A stretch of DNA of 64,000 nucleotides from Clostridium massiliamazoniense (GCF_001403635.1 NZ_LN879466.1:398254-462253), one strand, 5' to 3'; shown: positions 8,849 through 18,742, counted from the first letter of the stretch. Numbers and translations are program-made. The notes: generated from the letters alone by a model not told the origin.

Positions 8849-10570
8849 TTAGATATTTTTATTAATCAAGATATGAACATCCTTTTCAGTAATAGTTTGA
8901 ATAGTACTAATATCGTGTAAATCAATGTTTTTATCTTGAGCTAATCTATCAGCTTGAATTCTTAAAAGTTCTTCAAAAGTATTTCTAACAAATCTACCAT
9001 TAGAAAAGTTATTCCCTTTATTATTAACTATTTCTTCAAAATACTTTGTAATTAACATATTTCCTTCATTAGTTAACATAAGTTTATTTTTAGTAAATAA
9101 TAAATCTAATATTTTTTTTAATTCTATAGCAGAATAGTCGTTAAAATGAATAAATTCTTTAAAACGTGATTTTAAACCTGGATTTGATTCTAAAAAATTC
9201 TTCATTTCATTTTCATAACCTGCTACTATAACAACAAGATTATCTCTATTATCTTCCATAAGTTTTAATAAAGTATCTATAGCTTCTTGTCCAAAATCAT
9301 TTTTACTTTCTTTATATAGAGTATAAGCTTCATCAATAAATAAAACTCCACCTAAGGCTTTATTAACTTTAGCAACTACCTTTTGACTAGTTTCTCCTAT
9401 GTATTGTCCAACCAAATCAGATCTATCAGTTTCAATAAAATGTCCACTTTTCAGTAAACCCATACTCTTATAAATTTTGGCTATTAATCTTGCAACAGTA
9501 GTTTTACCTGTTCCTGGACTTCCTGTAAATACAAGATGTAAAGTTATAGAAGTGGTATTTAATCCATTTTCCTTTCTTACCTTCTGTAACTTCAAAAAGT
9601 TAATTAATGTATTTACATTTTCCTTAACTTCCTGTAAACCTATAAGTGAATTTAATTCATATAACAAATCCTCTAACTCATTATTAATTTTTTTTCCTAC
9701 TTTTTCTCCAGTATTTTCTGAAATATTATTAATTAAATCTTCATGTGCAATAAGAGTTTTATTTATAAGTACACCATTTTCATATAATTCTTTGAAGGTA
9801 CCTTTATTTTTATAATATGTTATGAATTTTCCGTTTTCTAAATTATTTTTCCATTCACCAAATCTTTTATTTCCATTTTTATAAAAATATATTCCTGTTC
9901 CATTTTTTTTACCATTTAAAAATTCACCTTCATATATATCTCCACCCTTATAATAATCTATTCCTTTACCTGTTGGATGGTTATCTAAAAATTCTCCTTC
10001 ATGCCTACCTCCACTTTTAAAATAATATATTCCTATACCATGCATTTTATCATTTTTGAATTCCCCTTCATATCTATTTCCATCTGAAAAGTAAAATTTT
10101 CCTTTACCATTTTTTTCTCCATTTAAAACTTGTCCTTCATATTTATCACCGTCATTATAGTAATATGTTCCTTTACCTGTTATATGGTCATCTAAAAATT
10201 CTCCTTCATACCTACTTCCACTTTTAAAATAATATATTCCTATACCATGCATTTTATCATTTCTGAATTCCCCTTTATATCTACCTCCACCTGAAAAATA
10301 AAATTTTCCTTTACCATTTTTTTCTCCATTTAAAACTTGTCCTTCATATTTATCACCGTCATTATAATAATATGTTCCTTTACCTGTTATATGGTTATCT
10401 AAAAATTCTCCTTCATATGTATTTCCATCTGAAAAATAATATATTCCTTTTCCATTTCTTTTACCATCTAAAAGTTGGCCTTCATATTTATCACCATTAT
10501 TATAGTGAATTATTTCTTTACCTTCTAAATTTTCATTATTATGATTAAGTATATTCTTTAAAAAACTCAT
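8849..10570 (-). CDS. MORN-repeat protein fused to a CbxX/CfqX-type AAA+ ATPase
   Basis: 573 residues in two parts. Residues about 20-270 are roughly eleven 23-residue MORN repeats (YEGEFLDNHITGKGTYYY type), which form a beta-hairpin ladder used for protein or lipid contact. Residues about 305-573 are an AAA+ module of the CbxX/CfqX (CbbX, EccA-like) family: Walker A GSPGTGKTTVA, Walker B GGVLFIDEAY, an ETDRSDLVGQYIGET pore-loop region and NGRFVRNTFEELLRIQADR as sensor 2. Relatives remodel protein complexes (Rubisco activase CbbX, type VII EccA). The substrate here is unknown. A clear AAGGAG precedes the ATG. It faces the phage lysis genes convergently with no partner, the usual position of a phage accessory gene; a defence or host-modifying role is possible but not shown. 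Confidence 0.9.
   Translation of the reverse strand: MSFLKNILNHNNENLEGKEIIHYNNGDKYEGQLLDGKRNGKGIYYFSDGNTYEGEFLDNHITGKGTYYYNDGDKYEGQVLNGEKNGKGKFYFSGGGRYKGEFRNDKMHGIGIYYFKSGSRYEGEFLDDHITGKGTYYYNDGDKYEGQVLNGEKNGKGKFYFSDGNRYEGEFKNDKMHGIGIYYFKSGGRHEGEFLDNHPTGKGIDYYKGGDIYEGEFLNGKKNGTGIYFYKNGNKRFGEWKNNLENGKFITYYKNKGTFKELYENGVLINKTLIAHEDLINNISENTGEKVGKKINNELEDLLYELNSLIGLQEVKENVNTLINFLKLQKVRKENGLNTTSITLHLVFTGSPGTGKTTVARLIAKIYKSMGLLKSGHFIETDRSDLVGQYIGETSQKVVAKVNKALGGVLFIDEAYTLYKESKNDFGQEAIDTLLKLMEDNRDNLVVIVAGYENEMKNFLESNPGLKSRFKEFIHFNDYSAIELKKILDLLFTKNKLMLTNEGNMLITKYFEEIVNNKGNNFSNGRFVRNTFEELLRIQADRLAQDKNIDLHDISTIQTITEKDVHILINKNI
10087..10420 (-). repeat. Duplicated 207-bp block (three MORN repeats)
   Basis: The stretch around 10081-10207 is nearly identical to that around 10288-10414 with an offset of exactly 207 bp, i.e. 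69 codons or three 23-residue MORN units. This indicates in-frame duplication of a three-repeat block within the gene. Confidence 0.8.
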
Positions 10571-11235
10571 AATAGATCTCCTTAATAAAATGTAACTTAA
10601 TTTATTATATTTTATATTTTATTAGCAAATCAATTTTTACTTTTTGAATAATTAATATAATAAAACTATTTATAGCAATGGTTAAAAAATATAATGCTTT
10701 AATGTCAATTAAATAATTAATTATTTAATTAGAAATATGCTAATTGTAAATTTATTCGAATTTAAATGAAATATATCAAGAAGACAAAATCATATAACTT
10801 TTCTCATATAAGTGTCACTACTATAAATATTAAATAGAATATTTATAATTTTTTAAAGAATACTCTATCGATTTGATATTAGTATAAAATAGTGGAGAGA
10901 GTAAATTATATTCTTTTAGAAAGAAGATATCTACAATATTACATAATTAATTTTAATTCTAGAATTATATATAAGATTTATTTAAATAATACTGAAAACT
11001 TAAATTTTAGTATTATTTTTTTTATAGCTAGTTATTATAACTGGATAAAGCCTATAAGTTAAAGCTTATGTTTCATTTTCTTGATTTTAGGGACTAATTT
11101 TATATAGGTATAGGAAATTTTTTTACTACCTAAAATTTATACAGTAAATCTAAAATAATTCAGCTATTAATGTTTTTTTATAGATGTTATATTTTAATCA
11201 TGGAAAAGAAACGTTTACAAAAAGGGGGAGAATTT
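10571..11235. other. Intergenic region, 665 bp, AT-rich
   Basis: It separates the divergent MORN gene and sugar-transport operon, so it must hold promoters for both, but the composition is too AT-rich to choose one with confidence. A short hairpin (ATAAGTTAAAGCTTAT, about 11053-11068) and a weak cre-like half-site near the start of the operon are visible. No open frame of note was seen. Confidence 0.6.
11206..11219 (+). promoter_or_regulatory. Possible CcpA (cre) half-site upstream of permease gene
   Basis: The sequence AAGAAACGTTTACA matches the right half of the cre consensus (CGNTNWCA) perfectly but the left half poorly. It lies directly upstream of the GGGGGAG ribosome site of the first permease gene, a place where bound CcpA would block transcription. 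Only suggestive on its own. Confidence 0.35.
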
Positions 11236-12195
11236 ATGGCCATTGAAGGCGCAGTCATCAAAAAGAAGAAAGTTTCTAGGTGGAAAAGATTTAAAGACAA
11301 TAAGGAATTATTATTTTTAACTATACCAGGAACTATTTGGTTTATAATCTTTGCTTATTTACCAATGTTCGGGATTTTAATAGCTTTTAAGGATTGGCAG
11401 ATTAGAGGAAATTTCTTTGAAAGTTTAATTCAAAGTCCATCTGTAGGATTAAAAAACTTTGAATTCCTATTTAAAAGTACAGATGCATGGGTAATTACTA
11501 GAAATACAGTACTTTATAATATAGTATTTATTTTTCTAGGAATAGCATTACCAGTAACTTTAGCTATATTACTAAAAGAGCTTTTAAATAAAAAGCTATC
11601 TAAGTTCTATCAAAGTGCAATGTTTTTACCATACTTTTTATCTTGGGTTATAGTAAGTTACTGTTTATATGCATTTTTAAGTCCTGAAAAAGGATTTTTA
11701 AATTCAATGTTAACTTCTATGGGACAAGATGGTGTCTCTTGGTATACTGAAGTGAAGTATTGGCCCTTCATAATTATTTTTATGAGTCAATGGAAGGGTG
11801 TAGGTTATGGAACAGTAGTTTATTTAGCATCTATTTGTGGAATAGATAAATCTTTCTATGAAGCAGCTATGATAGATGGAGCTTCAAAATGGCAACAAAT
11901 AAAGTATATAACTTTACCATTATTAAAGCCTGTTATGATAATCATGTTTATCACATCAGTTGGAGGAATGTTTAGATCAGACTTTGGATTATTCTATCAA
12001 TTACCTAAAAACTCAGGTGCTTTATATCCTGTAACAAACGTTATAGATACTTATGTTTATAGAGGTTTAACAAACTTAGGTAATATAGGAATGAGTTCAG
12101 CAGCAGCATTATATCAATCTTTTGTAGGATTAATTCTTATTCTTACTACTAATGCTATAGTTAAGAAAATTGATGAAGAAAATGCATTTTTCTAA
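11236..12195 (+). CDS. Sugar ABC transporter permease, LplB family
   Basis: 319 residues from the ATG at 11236, which follows GGGGGAG; an in-frame ATG 66 bp upstream has no ribosome site and would only add a non-matching tail. Six membrane segments are visible, starting at LLFLTIPGTIWFIIFAYLPM, a signature of LplB-type CUT1 permeases. The EAA loop is EAAMIDGASKWQQIKYITLP. It should form the inner-membrane channel together with the next gene's product for oligosaccharide import. No ATPase gene is adjacent, but a MalK-type ATPase is encoded about 10 kb downstream. It ends 17 bp before the next permease, so the two are co-transcribed. Confidence 0.92.
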   Translation: MAIEGAVIKKKKVSRWKRFKDNKELLFLTIPGTIWFIIFAYLPMFGILIAFKDWQIRGNFFESLIQSPSVGLKNFEFLFKSTDAWVITRNTVLYNIVFIFLGIALPVTLAILLKELLNKKLSKFYQSAMFLPYFLSWVIVSYCLYAFLSPEKGFLNSMLTSMGQDGVSWYTEVKYWPFIIIFMSQWKGVGYGTVVYLASICGIDKSFYEAAMIDGASKWQQIKYITLPLLKPVMIIMFITSVGGMFRSDFGLFYQLPKNSGALYPVTNVIDTYVYRGLTNLGNIGMSSAAALYQSFVGLILILTTNAIVKKIDEENAFF

Positions 12196-12212
12196 GAAAG
12201 GTGGTGTGAAAT

Positions 12213-13217
12213 ATGGAAGCATTAAAGGAAAAAGAAATTAATGTAGTGAAAAAGCCAGTTAAAAAACAATCTTTTTTTAAAAAGATTTTTAAAAATAAAG
12301 GTAGTGAAGCTGATGAAATAAATAAATTTAATTCAGTATCAAAACCAACTAATTTAGTATTAAATATACTTTTTGCAGCTCTTGCGGCTATGTGTATAGT
12401 ACCATTTATATTTGTTGTAATAATTTCCTTTACAAGTGAACAAAGTCTTCAAATGAATGGTTATAGATTTTGGCCAGAGGAGTGGAGCCTTGAAGCTTAT
12501 GAATATATATTTGGTTCAGGAAGTCAGATTATAAGAGCTTATGGAATAACAATATTAGTTACAGTGTTAGGAACTTTATTAGGACTTGTAATTATGACAA
12601 CCTTTGCTTATGCAATATCAAGAAAGAATTTTGCATATAAAAAGTTCTTTACTAAATTAATATTTATACCAATGTTATTTTCAGGTGGTATGGTTGCTTC
12701 ATACTTAATAAACACAAAGTTTTTAGGTATTAAGGATACAATCTTTGCACTTATATTACCTATATGTGTAAGTTCATTCCATATCATAATCTTAAGAACA
12801 TTCTTTAGGACTACAATACCAGATGCAATAGTTGAATCAGCTAAGATAGATGGTGCTTCTGAGTTTACATTATTCTTAAAGATAGTATTACCAATATCAC
12901 TTCCAGCAATAGCTACAATAGCTTTATTCTTAACTTTAGGTTTCTGGAATGATTGGTTCAATGCAATGTTATATATTGATGATAACTCATTAATTCCATT
13001 ACAGTATTTATTAATTAAATTAGAAACTACTATGGAATTCTTAGCTAATAATACAGCTATGATGGGGACAAGCGCAACTACAGCAGCAATGAATTTACCT
13101 AAAGAAAGTGCCAAAATGGCCATTGTTGTTATTACAACTTTACCAATAGTATTTGCTTATCCATTCTTCCAAAAATATTTTGTAAGTGGACTTACAGTTG
13201 GAGCTGTTAAGGAATAA
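12213..13217 (+). CDS. Sugar ABC transporter permease, YtcP/LplC family
   Basis: 334 residues. A basic N-terminal tail of about 45 residues (KKPVKKQSFFKKIFKNKG) precedes six membrane segments (first: LNILFAALAAMCIVPFIFVV). The EAA loop is ESAKIDGASEFTLFLKIVLP, and the C-terminus FFQKYFVSGLTVGAVKE is the typical end of the YtcP/LplC family. It is the second channel half of a CUT1 importer with the preceding permease. GAAAGGTGGTG precedes the ATG. The gene is followed by 150 bp without a clear terminator before the mannosidase gene, so read-through into it is likely. Confidence 0.92.
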   Translation: MEALKEKEINVVKKPVKKQSFFKKIFKNKGSEADEINKFNSVSKPTNLVLNILFAALAAMCIVPFIFVVIISFTSEQSLQMNGYRFWPEEWSLEAYEYIFGSGSQIIRAYGITILVTVLGTLLGLVIMTTFAYAISRKNFAYKKFFTKLIFIPMLFSGGMVASYLINTKFLGIKDTIFALILPICVSSFHIIILRTFFRTTIPDAIVESAKIDGASEFTLFLKIVLPISLPAIATIALFLTLGFWNDWFNAMLYIDDNSLIPLQYLLIKLETTMEFLANNTAMMGTSATTAAMNLPKESAKMAIVVITTLPIVFAYPFFQKYFVSGLTVGAVKE

Positions 13218-13370
13218 TATTGGTTTAAAAAGACAATTAAGAAATAGTTATTAACAAAGGTAGTAAGGTGAAAAGCTAGAGGCAACATAGCTTGCCTTAA
13301 AGGTAATAATAAAGAAAGTTAGTTAATTAATTAAAATAGACTAGGTGAATAAAGAAAGGTAAGGGTGTTT

Positions 13371-16300
13371 ATGTATTATTTATTAGAAAGAATTGATAAA
13401 ATTTGTGGAGAACTTTCAAAGCATGTATATAGAGATCAAATAAATTTAGAGGATTACAAATATATAGATGGAAATTACCATAATATTGATTTAATAAAAA
13501 ATGCGCCAGCTGATGGATGGAGAGAGTTTAAAACAGGTGACTTATGGGGTGGAAGAGACTGTCATGGATGGTTTAAATGTTCAGTAGAAGTTCCTGAAAA
13601 TTTTGCAGGTGAGACTATAGCTTTAAATTTTCATACTTTTGAAGAAGGTTGGGATGCTACAAATCCTCAGTTCATTCTATATGTTAATGGGGAGCAAATT
13701 CAAGGAGTTGATATAAATCATAGAGAAATAATATTAACTCATGATGCTGTACCAGGAACTAAATATGATATAGATTTACATGCTTATGCTGGAATGCTTG
13801 CAGATAAAAAAGCTACATTACATGGAAAATTAGTTGTAATAGATATGGAAGCAAGAGAGCTTTACTGGAACTTAAAAGTACCTGTAGATGTTTGTAAAGA
13901 ATTAGATAAAGATGATAAAAACAGAATAGACATGATAACTGTTTTAAATGAAGGTGTAAACCTAATTGATTTAAGAAGACCTAAGTCAAAGGAATATGAT
14001 GAAAGCTTAAAGGTAGCAAATAAATATTTAATGGAAGAATTCTATGGTAAACTTTGTGGACATGAAGATGTAATAGCAACTTGTGTTGGACATACTCATA
14101 TAGATGTAGCTTGGTTATGGACTGTAGCACAAACTAGAGAAAAAGTTGCAAGAAGTTTTTCAACTGTATTAAAGCTGATGGAAGAGTATCCTGAGTATGT
14201 ATTTATGTCATCTCAACCACAATTATATAAATTCTTAAAGGAAGACCATCCTGGAATCTATGAGAAGGTTAAGAAAAAAGTAGAAGAAGGTGTTTGGGAA
14301 CCAGAAGGAGCAATGTGGCTTGAGGCTGATTGTAACGTAACATCAGGAGAATCATTAGTTAGACAAATAATGCATGGGAAGAAATTTTTCAAAGAAGAGT
14401 TTAATGTAGATAATAAAATATTATGGTTACCAGATGTATTTGGTTATTCAGCAGCAATACCTCAATTATTAAAGAAATCAGATGTTGATTATTTCATGAC
14501 AACTAAAATTGCTTGGAACCAATTTAATAAGATTCCAAATGATACATTTATGTGGGAAGGTATAGATGGGTCAGAGGTGTTAACTCACTTTATAACTGCA
14601 ACAGTACCAGGGCAAGATAGAGAATCTCATTTTACAACTTACAATGGACATATTCAACCAGATGCAATAATGGGAGCTTGGAGAAGATACCAAAATAAAA
14701 ATTTAAATAATGATGTATTAGTTTCCTTTGGATGGGGAGACGGTGGCGGTGGAGCTACTTTAGAGATGCTTGAAAATGGAAGAAGATTAGCAAAGGGTAT
14801 TCCTGGAGCTCCAAGAGTTAAGATGGGTACATCTTTAGATTACTTTAAGAGATTAGAAGAAAAAGTTGGAGGAAATAAAAAGTTACCTAAGTGGGTAGGT
14901 GAATTATACCTTGAGTACCATAGAGGAACTTATACTTCAATGGCAAGAAATAAGAGAGATAACAGAGTATGTGAGAACATGTACACTGCAGCTGAAAAAA
15001 TTAACTCAATGTCTATGTTACTTGGAAATGAATATCCACAAAAGAGTATTTTTGATTCATGGGAAACTGTTTTATTAAATCAATTCCATGATATAATTCC
15101 TGGTTCATCAATTAAAGAAGTTTATGATGTAACAGATGTTGAATATAAAGAATTAATAGGAAATGCTAAAGGATTAATCAATGAAGGATTAGCAAACGTA
15201 ACTTCAAAGATTAGCTTAAAGGAAAGAAGTGTAGTTGTTTCTAATACATTAGGATTTGAAAGAAGTGATATAGCTACTTTTGATATTCCAGAAGATATAA
15301 CTAATCCAGCAGTTTTAGATATTAATGGAGAAGAATTAGTATGTCAAAGAATAGAAGGAAATAAAGCAATATTCTTTGCTAAAAATATACCAGCTAATGG
15401 ACACAAGTCATTTAAGATAATTGAAGCAACTAAAAATGCTGAAGGTGAAATTAAATTAACAACAGAAGAGGCAGAAAATAATTTCTTCAAGATTAAATTT
15501 GATGAAAAAGGACAAATACTTTCATTTATTAATAAGAAACTAGATAGAGAATTATTAAAGGATGGCGCTATAGCTAACGAAATTCAAGCTTTCGAAGATA
15601 AGCCAATGTGTTTTGATAACTGGGATATAGATATTTATTATAAAGAAAAAATGTGGCCAATTAATGATGTACAAAATATTGAAGTTATTGAAAGAGGACC
15701 AGTTAGAAGTACATTAAAGATTGAAAGAAAATTCTTAGAATCAACAATAGTTCAAAAAGTTTATATCTATAATGATTTAGAGAGAGTAGATTTTGATACC
15801 TATGCTGATTGGAAGGAAAGAGATATTTTAGTTAAGGCTGCATTCCCAATAGACATTAATGCTAAGGAAGCAACTTATGAAATTCAATATGGTAATGTAA
15901 CAAGACCTACTCATCAAAATACATCATGGGATGTAGCTAGATTTGAGGTTTGTGGACATAAGTGGGCAGACCTTTCAGAGGGAGACTTTGGTGTATCATT
16001 ATTAAATAATTGTAAGTATGGACATGACATTAAGGATGGTAATATGAGATTAACATTACTTAAATCAAGTTGTGATCCAAATCCAGATGCTGATAAAGAA
16101 GAACATTTCTTCACATACTCAGTTTATAGCCATGAAGGAACTTGGAAAGAAGCTAAAACAGCAAATGAAGCTTATAAGTTAAATACACCTTTATATGCAA
16201 AGGTTGAAGAAGCTCATGATGGAGAATTAGAAGATTGCTTAAGTTTAGTTAATGTTAATAAGGAAAATATTATTATAGAAGTTATTAAGAAGGCTGAGGA

Positions 16301-16502
16301 TTCAGATCACTTAGTGGTTAGAATGTATGAATTCCACAATAAGAGAACTAAAGCTACATTAGAATTCTTTAAAGATATAGAAGAAATTCGTGAATGTAAC
16401 CTAATTGAAAGGGATTTAGAAGAATTAAAGGCTCAAGGAAATAAAGTTGATTTTGAAATAAAACCTTTCGAAATAAAAACTTTCAAGTTTAAATTAAAAT
16501 AA
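13371..16502 (+). CDS. Alpha-mannosidase, GH38
   Basis: 1043 residues from the ATG at 13371; a GTG six bases earlier is possible but the AAAGGTAAGGG site fits the ATG. GH38 retaining alpha-mannosidases use zinc and an Asp nucleophile. Seen here: N-terminal beta domain; CVGHTHIDVAWLW near residue 240 (zinc His and Asp); WLPDVFGYSAAIPQL near residue 353 (Asp nucleophile); FGWGDGGGGAT; NQFHDIIPGSSIKEVYD (zinc His); then the C-terminal beta domains (FEIKPFEIKTFKFK). No signal peptide is present, so it acts in the cytosol on imported mannosides. It sits between the permease genes and a GH20 gene, in line with trimming of N-glycan fragments. Confidence 0.95.
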   Translation: MYYLLERIDKICGELSKHVYRDQINLEDYKYIDGNYHNIDLIKNAPADGWREFKTGDLWGGRDCHGWFKCSVEVPENFAGETIALNFHTFEEGWDATNPQFILYVNGEQIQGVDINHREIILTHDAVPGTKYDIDLHAYAGMLADKKATLHGKLVVIDMEARELYWNLKVPVDVCKELDKDDKNRIDMITVLNEGVNLIDLRRPKSKEYDESLKVANKYLMEEFYGKLCGHEDVIATCVGHTHIDVAWLWTVAQTREKVARSFSTVLKLMEEYPEYVFMSSQPQLYKFLKEDHPGIYEKVKKKVEEGVWEPEGAMWLEADCNVTSGESLVRQIMHGKKFFKEEFNVDNKILWLPDVFGYSAAIPQLLKKSDVDYFMTTKIAWNQFNKIPNDTFMWEGIDGSEVLTHFITATVPGQDRESHFTTYNGHIQPDAIMGAWRRYQNKNLNNDVLVSFGWGDGGGGATLEMLENGRRLAKGIPGAPRVKMGTSLDYFKRLEEKVGGNKKLPKWVGELYLEYHRGTYTSMARNKRDNRVCENMYTAAEKINSMSMLLGNEYPQKSIFDSWETVLLNQFHDIIPGSSIKEVYDVTDVEYKELIGNAKGLINEGLANVTSKISLKERSVVVSNTLGFERSDIATFDIPEDITNPAVLDINGEELVCQRIEGNKAIFFAKNIPANGHKSFKIIEATKNAEGEIKLTTEEAENNFFKIKFDEKGQILSFINKKLDRELLKDGAIANEIQAFEDKPMCFDNWDIDIYYKEKMWPINDVQNIEVIERGPVRSTLKIERKFLESTIVQKVYIYNDLERVDFDTYADWKERDILVKAAFPIDINAKEATYEIQYGNVTRPTHQNTSWDVARFEVCGHKWADLSEGDFGVSLLNNCKYGHDIKDGNMRLTLLKSSCDPNPDADKEEHFFTYSVYSHEGTWKEAKTANEAYKLNTPLYAKVEEAHDGELEDCLSLVNVNKENIIIEVIKKAEDSDHLVVRMYEFHNKRTKATLEFFKDIEEIRECNLIERDLEELKAQGNKVDFEIKPFEIKTFKFKLK

Positions 16503-16518
16503 TATAAGACAATAAGAG

Positions 16519-16548
16519 GGGGCTGGTATTAAATCAGCCCCTTAATTT
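16519..16548 (+). terminator. Rho-independent terminator after mannosidase gene
   Basis: GGGGCTG pairs with CAGCCCC across a short loop, followed by a weak T-run (TTAATTT). It closes the permease-mannosidase transcript. Confidence 0.75.
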
Positions 16549-16580
16549 ACATTTGAATGTATTTTTTCATCTGCCGAGAT

Positions 16581-16771
16581 AGCTATATAGGTACAAAATG
16601 CTGTGACCATTGAACTAGTATTAGAAGCTCTTTATTTTTGAATAATAGTTTCGTGAAAAAATTTTCACTGTTTGAACAAAGTGAGTTTGGAAATTTTAGA
16701 AACTGTTGTAGAAAAAATATTAGAGCTTCTTTACGTAGGTGAGTGGTCACAAATGGTGAACCTATATAGCT
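16581..16771. repeat. Nested palindromic intergenic element (MITE-like or structured RNA)
   Basis: Outer arms AGCTATATAGGT (16581-16592) and ACCTATATAGCT (16760-16771) are perfect inverted repeats. Inside are GTGACCA/TGGTCAC (16603/16744), AGAAGCTCT/AGAGCTTCT (about 16622/16723), AGTTTC/GAAACT and small central hairpins, so the whole block can fold into one long branched hairpin. Right flank 16772-16822 is about 90% identical to the reverse complement of 46138-46190. This is a dispersed, partly degraded element. A 77-codon frame on the minus strand across it is a by-product of the repeat. Confidence 0.6.
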
Positions 16772-16891
16772 AGATAAAAGGTAGAGAGGATGTATCTGTG
16801 ATTTGATACAGCCCATGTTAATTCTATTAATAAATAAGTTTATATATATATATTAAGAATATAAATTGTAAGTATTAAGGAGAAAAGAGCT

Positions 16892-18742
16892 ATGTATTTA
16901 AAACCAGTACCAAGAAAAATTATTATGGAAGAGGAGAGTTTTACTTTAAATTATTATGATTCTATAGTTCTTAGTAGTAAATGTAGTTTTGGAGATTTAG
17001 AAACAGCAAAGATTCTTCAGAAAAATATAGAGAAATTATTATTTTTTAAATTAAGTATAAGAAAAGCTTATGAGAAGGATTTTAAGAATAATACCATAAG
17101 GTTAATAAAAGAAGAAGGGTTAGGAAAAGAGGAGTATAAGTTAAATATAACAAAAGATTATATTGAAATAATAGGAACAGAAGATGCTGGAATATTTTAT
17201 GGTGTACAAACTTTAATTCAAATAATAAAAAATCAAGGTGCTAAATTAAATAATTTAAAAATAGAAGATAGTCCTTACTTTAAGAACAGAGGATATTATT
17301 ACGATATAACAAGAGGAAAGGTACCTACTTTAGAAACTCTTAAGGAGTTAGTAGATAAGTTAGCAAGTTATAAGATAAATCAATTACAGCTTTATATAGA
17401 GCATAGCTTTGCCTTTAGTGAATTTACTGAAGTATGGTGCGATAAAGACCCTATAACAGCAGAAGAAATTTTGATTCTAGATGATTATTGTAAGAGAAGA
17501 TATATAGAATTAGTACCATCAATAGCTATTTTCGGGCATTTATATGAGATTTTAAGAAGTGAAAGTTGTAAAAGGTTTTGTGAATTAGATGTTGATGAAA
17601 AGGAATTTTCATTTTTTGATAGAATGGCTCATCATACTATTGATGTTAGTAACAAGGAAAGCTTAGTGTTAATAGAAAAAATGATAGATGAGTTTTTACC
17701 TTTGTTTTCATCAAATAAATTTAATATTGGTTGTGATGAGACCTTTGATTTAGGAAAGGGGAAAAGTGCCAAATTACTTAGCGGGATGAGTAGTGGAGAG
17801 TTATATGTAGATTTTCTAAATAAAATTATAAATATAGGTAAAAAGCATAATAAGGAAGTTTTATTTTGGGGAGATGTTATTTTAAGATATAAAGATTTAT
17901 TTAATAAGATAGAAAGTGATATTACATGTCTTAATTGGAATTATTCTCATGAAGCTAGTGAAGATGGTACAAAAATAATTGCTGAAACAGGAATAAATCA
18001 GTATGTTTGTCCAGGAGTTGCAGGATGGAATCATTTTATGAATTTAATAGACCAAGGCTACGAAAATATAAGTAGAATGATTTCCTATGGCGTGAAGTAT
18101 TCAGCTAATGGTGTGCTAACTACAGATTGGGGTGATTATGGACATGTAAACTTTTTTGCTAATTCTATACCTTTGATGATTCATAGTGCAGCTTTAAGTT
18201 GGAATCCACATGAAAAAATAAATCAAGAAGAAGATTTTCAGGGAATTTCATTTTTAGAATATAATGATAAATCAAATAGTATTGTAGATATATTAAAGAG
18301 GTTATCAAAGTGTCAAAGTATAACTTGGCATGAAGTGGTGAGATGGAAGGAAAAAAGAATAGAAGAAAAAGAATTACTAGAGATTATAGGGGGAGATAAT
18401 CCAATTAAAATAAGAGAAAATTATTTTATAGCTAGAGATTTAGAAGAGGAGTTAAAGGAGATTTCTTATAAGTTAAATAAAGATAAATCTTTAGATTTCA
18501 ATGAGTTCTTAATTTCAGCTCAGGGAATAGCTTTAATTAATGATTTTGCTTTACATTTACTTAAAAAAGAGTTTAAAAAGGAAGAAAGTATTCCAGTTAA
18601 TACTCCTAATGACTTAGCTACTGCAATGGAAACCTGGTTATACAGGTATAAATTACTTTGGAGAAAAAGAAATAAAGAAAGTGAGTTAATTAGAATTGTA
18701 GAGGTGGTTAAATACCTTTGTAAATATTTAAGGAGTCTATAA
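16892..18742 (+). CDS. Beta-N-acetylhexosaminidase, GH20 (GH20C-like, intracellular)
   Basis: 616 residues. An N-terminal GH20b-type alpha/beta domain (to about residue 120, ...ITKDYIEIIGTEDAGIFYGVQT split across it) precedes the TIM barrel (PYFKNRGYYYDITRGKVPT). The catalytic Asp-Glu pair is in FNIGCDETFDLGKG near residue 282. GH20 enzymes remove terminal GlcNAc/GalNAc through substrate-assisted catalysis. No signal peptide is present. Size and layout resemble the pneumococcal intracellular GH20C. AAGGAG precedes the ATG. Together with GH38 upstream and ROK kinases downstream, it fits cytosolic trimming of imported N-glycan pieces. Substrate preference is inferred. Confidence 0.9.
   Translation: MYLKPVPRKIIMEEESFTLNYYDSIVLSSKCSFGDLETAKILQKNIEKLLFFKLSIRKAYEKDFKNNTIRLIKEEGLGKEEYKLNITKDYIEIIGTEDAGIFYGVQTLIQIIKNQGAKLNNLKIEDSPYFKNRGYYYDITRGKVPTLETLKELVDKLASYKINQLQLYIEHSFAFSEFTEVWCDKDPITAEEILILDDYCKRRYIELVPSIAIFGHLYEILRSESCKRFCELDVDEKEFSFFDRMAHHTIDVSNKESLVLIEKMIDEFLPLFSSNKFNIGCDETFDLGKGKSAKLLSGMSSGELYVDFLNKIINIGKKHNKEVLFWGDVILRYKDLFNKIESDITCLNWNYSHEASEDGTKIIAETGINQYVCPGVAGWNHFMNLIDQGYENISRMISYGVKYSANGVLTTDWGDYGHVNFFANSIPLMIHSAALSWNPHEKINQEEDFQGISFLEYNDKSNSIVDILKRLSKCQSITWHEVVRWKEKRIEEKELLEIIGGDNPIKIRENYFIARDLEEELKEISYKLNKDKSLDFNEFLISAQGIALINDFALHLLKKEFKKEESIPVNTPNDLATAMETWLYRYKLLWRKRNKESELIRIVEVVKYLCKYLRSL

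Noticed and set aside
12608-13123. 171-codon minus-strand frame opposite the second permease gene
   Set aside because: Antisense shadow of a clearly functional membrane protein gene.
16583-16816. 77-codon minus-strand frame as a gene
   Set aside because: It spans the nested palindromic element, has no convincing ribosome site and owes its openness to the repeat.
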